A stretch of 26,707 nucleotides of DNA from positions 1 through 26,707 of the forward strand of contig JAEOSY010000104.1 of NCBI GenBank assembly GCA_016840125.1. Direction: 5' to 3'. Position 1 is the first letter of the stretch. Every line of letters starts with the position of its first letter. This document shows positions 23,871 through 26,707 of this stretch, piece by piece. The notes under the pieces are model-generated. The model saw only the letters and a list, made by a program, of their open reading frames with translations, did no database searches and had not been told where the DNA came from. Made by a program: the position numbers and the translations under genes. Origin of the DNA: Candidatus Helarchaeota archaeon (GTDB taxonomy: Archaea > Asgardarchaeota > Lokiarchaeia > Helarchaeales > HEL-GB-A).

Positions 23871-24395
23871 TTAATGTGAATTAAATTCCTGTAGGATTTT
23901 ATCAATTCGATCAGCAGACTCCTTCATTTCCTGATAAGCAAGACCAATGGTTCCTTTTTTTGGAAGGATGCCTACAAGTAAGAACGATTTTCGCTTATTA
24001 AGTTCAGTAGTTTTCATATTTACAATAATTGCTTTCATTTGATCGTTTCCTTCAAGTAAAACAAATTTTACTCCACTTTCAAATAATTTCTCAGAAACAA
24101 ATTCAATAGTATTCAGTATCGAGGTACTCCACTTACTGAAATAGACTTTATCAATTTTTGACGATAGTGCTTGGTCTGGTACGTCTCTTAAACTCTTTGG
24201 AACATATGCCGCATCTTCATGGATACCTAATATAGTGCCATCGTAGCCTATAACAATTGACATACGTATTCCAGCTCGACTTCTAAGAAATCTTAACTCT
24301 TCTAGTAATTTCTTGCTCAAAGGATTAAGGTCTTCCTGATTTGAATTTGCATTTTCTTCATTGTTTTTAGGTTCATTATTTTTTTGAGAAGGCAT
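23871..24395 (-). CDS. Roadblock/LC7-like domain protein (174 aa)
   Basis: A polar, Asn/Glu/Gln-rich, probably disordered N-terminus (residues 1-24) precedes a domain that reads as Roadblock/LC7: helix KKLLEELRFLRSRAG, strand SIVIGYDGTILGIH, helix, strand FVLLEGNDQMKAIIVNM (111-127), strand SFLLVGILPKKGTIGLAY (137-154) and a final helix ESADRIDKILQEF. Such proteins (MglB-like) dimerise and act as regulators or scaffolds for small GTPases. The ATG at 24395 has no ribosome binding site, but a TATA box at 24413-24424 places the transcript start near the ATG, so translation is probably leaderless. The fold assignment is by pattern. Confidence 0.68.
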   Translation of the reverse strand: MPSQKNNEPKNNEENANSNQEDLNPLSKKLLEELRFLRSRAGIRMSIVIGYDGTILGIHEDAAYVPKSLRDVPDQALSSKIDKVYFSKWSTSILNTIEFVSEKLFESGVKFVLLEGNDQMKAIIVNMKTTELNKRKSFLLVGILPKKGTIGLAYQEMKESADRIDKILQEFNSH

Positions 24396-24410
24396 TTTTT
24401 CAGTATCCGT

Positions 24411-24424
24411 AGTAAATTTAAATT
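24411..24424 (-). promoter_or_regulatory. TATA box of the Roadblock-like gene
   Basis: On the minus strand AATTTAAATTTACT lies about 16-30 bases before the ATG at 24395. An archaeal start site about 25 bases downstream of the box centre would fall at the ATG itself. Confidence 0.5.
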
Positions 24425-24568
24425 CATGAGTTTCTATTCAAATTGATTATTCAAATAGAATAACACTACTAATCTTAAAATTTTTCGTTAAAACATCATC
24501 GCCCTTCAATCCCCTACATCAAAATAGACACCAAAAAATCTTATAAAGGACCATTTTCTTATATATTG

Positions 24569-24586
24569 TGACAAAATATTTTGTCA
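24569..24586. repeat. Perfect 18-bp palindrome TGACAAAATATTTTGTCA
   Basis: The two 9-base halves are exact reverse complements with no spacer. It begins one base after a TATA-like TTATATATTG (24559-24568), so a dimeric regulator bound here would block or overlap initiation of a plus-strand transcript. The GC ends (TGAC/GTCA) make it more specific than a simple AT symmetry. Confidence 0.6.
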
Positions 24587-24598
24587 TTTTTAGTGGTC

Positions 24599-24671
24599 GG
24601 TTTTGCCCGCTTCAGATATTTGCCATATTTTCTCCCTCAATCAAAATATGACTCGTATTTTGGGCAAAACC
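24599..24671. repeat. Nested inverted repeats: possible structured RNA or small mobile repeat
   Basis: The outer arms GGTTTTGCCC (24599-24608) and GGGCAAAACC (24662-24671) are perfect complements. Inside, CATATTTT (24624-24631) and AAAATATG (24643-24650) form a second perfect stem with an 11-base loop. A transcript starting about 25 bases after the TATA-like sequence at 24559 would begin just before the outer arm. Confidence 0.5.
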
Positions 24672-24973
24672 CCCTAATTCCCCCATTAATATTTTTCAAA
24701 AACAAACCAATTTCTCATCCTAATAATTACTTTTTTTGTTCTAAAAATTTACAGAGGTTATTGTTCATCAAATCCTATCCGTTTTGAGTAGATCACAAAT
24801 TACATATTTTGATCTGGAAATTCTGCAAATTTTAACTGCAAGTAAATTTCTACTAGATTTATGTGTTGGATATATGAATCGTATGTTTTAAAAGCAAGGA
24901 AATCAACAATAAGTAAATTATTGTCTGTTAAAGACATTTTGGAAATAAATTGAGTTGGAACTGCCGGAAAAAA

Positions 24974-26554
24974 ATGTCGAAATGGCAATTACCAGAAGTG
25001 GACCTACATGAATATGTGGAGAAGGTCAAAAAAGTTTTTGGAATAGAAGCAGAAGGTAAGATAGAATATAGCGAGATATTTTCTATTCCCAAGGAGATTG
25101 ACAGACGTAGAACCTTGCTAAAGTATTTTATTCCCGATATTTTTGTGCCAGGAAAATATAATCGGCGTGCTGATTTAATAGATGGATGTATATATTATCT
25201 AGAGTTTCTGGAGGAAAAAGGAAATCAATCTATAGTTTATTCCTTATGGACTAAACGATTGAGGATAAAAAAAGAATACAATGCAGAAGATTTAGAAGAG
25301 GACATCTATGGATATAACTTATACCATCCCATTTGGTCCGTTTTAGGGAATCCGAATAATCCTGGCTTATTTATTACGAATTTAGTGAAAAATATCCATG
25401 CATTTAAAGGACGCAAACGGAAATTAGATATTAACGATTATTCACTCATCTTTTTTGATATTTTCCACTCCATTCCATTCTCAAAAATAACTAAAAAGAT
25501 GCTAAATTTTTTGCAGCTATTGAGTAGAGAATTTGAAAGAAGACCATTAAAAGAAGCAATTAATTTAAAAACGTTTATGAAAAGTCAAGGATTTGGGGAT
25601 GTGCGCTCCTTTCTAGCTCAATTTAATAAATTAGGTATCCATATTCATCCATTATATGAACGCAGCAATTTTGGATTGGATACCTATGTCTTCTACTGTC
25701 CATTTCCGAATCATGTTCAGATAAAATTTAAGCAGAAATATATAGGGCAAGAGTTTTTGACAGGGGGAAAAGAGTTTATTCAAGAAATTTTCCTTATACT
25801 TCCTTCAAATGAAAGATGGAAGTTGCTCTATCGTAAATTTCCACCACAAACCCGTTGTTATCGCTTAATTTTACTTCAGGTCCCAAATCATAGCTTCTTG
25901 GATTATTTTAATCTAGCACAACAAAAATGGAATATTCCATGGACTGTAATCAAAGAAAATTGGTCTGAATATTTTGAGAACCTAAATAAAATGAATAATC
26001 CCATCCAGCTTGGCTATAAAAGGATAGTACCAACCGAAAACCTCTTGAAAGTTTGTGAACTTCTTGAACGGGATGGTAATGTTAAAAATAAAATCATTCA
26101 TCGGAAAACTAAAATCCCTATTCAAGAAATAGAAAAAATTAGAACGGAGCTAGACGTTAATACCTTGGTCACAAGGGTAGTTTTACTTTTTCATGCAAAT
26201 TTGATAGATTATTCGTCAATTACACTCCCCGGTAGGGAAGATTGGAAATACCAGCTGTTATTAAAACTTGGTGAAGTTGCACCTTATTTTATGATTTTTT
26301 ACTTAGAAGATAAAACCAATTCAAAATTCTATCTAAGAGCAAATTATTTAATGGTTCCTGAAGATGGATTAAATTTTCTGAGAACATTTACTAAAATATT
26401 TCACGGGCAGTTAGATTATTCGCTCCATAAAACTCTATTCCAAGCCAGATTTGGGAGGTCGTGGTTTCAAGATTATTTTGACAGTAAGACTAAGCGGTTG
26501 GTATGGGATCCCAATGATTTTGAAATTAAACCTCTTTCCTTCAAGAAAAAATAA
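24974..26554 (+). CDS. Large unknown protein with a possible winged-helix segment (526 aa)
   Basis: I do not recognise the family. The product begins MSKWQLPEVDLHEYVEKVKK and is soluble, basic and rich in Phe, Tyr, Leu and Lys. There are no P-loops, Cys clusters or membrane helices. A segment around residues 365-410 (NLLKVCELLERDGNVKNKII then KTKIPIQEIEKIRTEL) has helix-turn-helix character, and another around 215-240 (TFMKSQGFGDVRSFLAQF) may be similar; these could be DNA-binding wings, by inference only. ATG at 24974 follows GGAAAAAA; a TTG eight codons earlier also has GGA upstream. It stands alone after the long non-coding region. Confidence 0.65.
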   Translation: MSKWQLPEVDLHEYVEKVKKVFGIEAEGKIEYSEIFSIPKEIDRRRTLLKYFIPDIFVPGKYNRRADLIDGCIYYLEFLEEKGNQSIVYSLWTKRLRIKKEYNAEDLEEDIYGYNLYHPIWSVLGNPNNPGLFITNLVKNIHAFKGRKRKLDINDYSLIFFDIFHSIPFSKITKKMLNFLQLLSREFERRPLKEAINLKTFMKSQGFGDVRSFLAQFNKLGIHIHPLYERSNFGLDTYVFYCPFPNHVQIKFKQKYIGQEFLTGGKEFIQEIFLILPSNERWKLLYRKFPPQTRCYRLILLQVPNHSFLDYFNLAQQKWNIPWTVIKENWSEYFENLNKMNNPIQLGYKRIVPTENLLKVCELLERDGNVKNKIIHRKTKIPIQEIEKIRTELDVNTLVTRVVLLFHANLIDYSSITLPGREDWKYQLLLKLGEVAPYFMIFYLEDKTNSKFYLRANYLMVPEDGLNFLRTFTKIFHGQLDYSLHKTLFQARFGRSWFQDYFDSKTKRLVWDPNDFEIKPLSFKKK

Positions 26555-26580
26555 ATAACTTATACAACAAAGTAAAAGGA

Positions 26581-26707
26581 ATGCAAGTTAATTGGAATTT
26601 TGTTAAATTAATGAAGCAGGGTAGGGGAAATTATGTTAAAAATAGAAAATTTCGTGATTTCTTTAAGACGAAATTGAATATATCCGATTGTCATAGAATA
26701 TTAGATG
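26581..26707 (+). CDS. Start of a further gene, cut by window end (42 aa visible)
   Basis: An open frame begins with ATG at 26581 (MQVNWNFVKLMKQGRGNYVK) and runs to the window end through FRDFFKTKLNISDCHRILD without a stop. An AAAGGA lies directly before the ATG, which is too close; the in-frame ATG at 26611 (MKQGRG) is an alternative. It starts 27 bases after the previous gene in the same direction, suggesting co-transcription. Too little is visible for a function. Confidence 0.45.
   Translation, partial: MQVNWNFVKLMKQGRGNYVKNRKFRDFFKTKLNISDCHRILD

Larger units (their letters stand above)
24396..24973. other. 578-base non-coding stretch with palindrome and nested hairpin
   Basis: No convincing gene is seen. 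It holds the leaderless promoter of the Roadblock-like gene at the left, an 18-bp palindrome next to a TATA-like sequence (24556-24586), a nested hairpin (24599-24671), a T-run at 24730-24738 and the leader of the gene at 24974. Short frames here (plus strand 24581-24787, minus strand 24800-24937) lack good start signals. It could encode a small RNA or carry a small non-autonomous repeat. Confidence 0.5.

Noticed and set aside
24581..24787. Plus-strand 68-codon frame in the non-coding stretch
   Set aside because: It starts on a TTG inside the palindrome, has no ribosome binding site and spans the hairpin; a non-coding role explains the structure better.
24800..24937. Minus-strand 45-codon frame (MSLTDNNLLIVDF...)
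   Set aside because: The composition is protein-like, but there is no ribosome binding site and only 36 bases separate it from the divergent gene start. Not convincing without conservation.
1..26707. CRISPR arrays, tRNA/rRNA genes, transposases, phage genes
   Set aside because: No regularly spaced repeats, tRNA-like T-arm/anticodon patterns, or integrase/transposase motifs were seen on reading; a covariance-model tRNA scan was not possible here.

Overview
The window is about 26.7 kb of AT-rich DNA from an archaeon, most likely an Asgard (Lokiarchaeia-like) archaeon. Support for archaea: an archaeal/eukaryotic-type release factor aRF1, an Mrp-type Fe-S carrier, archaeal TATA boxes, GGTGAT-type ribosome binding sites and near-leaderless promoters. 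Support for the Asgard group: a Rab/Ras-like small GTPase, a Roadblock-like protein, a tandem longin-like protein, and a large protein joining a TPR solenoid, an appendage-like beta domain and a longin-like tail. The genus cannot be assigned from the sequence alone.

Layout. Bases 1-1770 hold the N-terminal half of ileS (minus strand, cut by the window edge). From 1985 to 8108 lie small and medium genes: a conserved small protein, a DapA-family aldolase, a charged micro-protein, a YdjM-type membrane hydrolase, a four-helix membrane protein, a STAS-domain protein, two small membrane proteins, and a minus-strand operon (lysine-rich protein with an apparent ATT start, a metallo-beta-lactamase-fold hydrolase and an unknown 272-residue protein). 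From 8224 to 15481 lie housekeeping and metabolic genes: mrp, prf1, a winged-helix/zinc-ribbon protein, a phytoene-desaturase-like FAD enzyme, an endonuclease IV, a frameshifted TPR/proline-rich/lysine-rich protein and a Cys-rich protein resembling methanogenesis marker 9.

From 15496 to 24395 every gene is on the minus strand: a small CxxC protein paired with the GTPase, a tandem longin-like protein with an in-frame open remnant behind a double stop, a zinc-type CDF transporter, a tail-anchored protein, the 930-residue TPR/appendage/longin protein, two tandem crotonase paralogues and a Roadblock-like protein. The most interesting reading is that much of this block (GTPase, longin/Roadblock modules, coat-like protein, tail-anchored protein) serves a eukaryote-like membrane or GTPase-regulation system. 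This is inferred from domain architecture and proximity, not shown. A 578-base non-coding stretch follows, with a perfect 18-bp palindrome just downstream of a TATA-like sequence and a nested hairpin. An unknown 526-residue protein and the start of another gene end the window.

No tRNA, rRNA, CRISPR array, transposase or phage gene was recognised.
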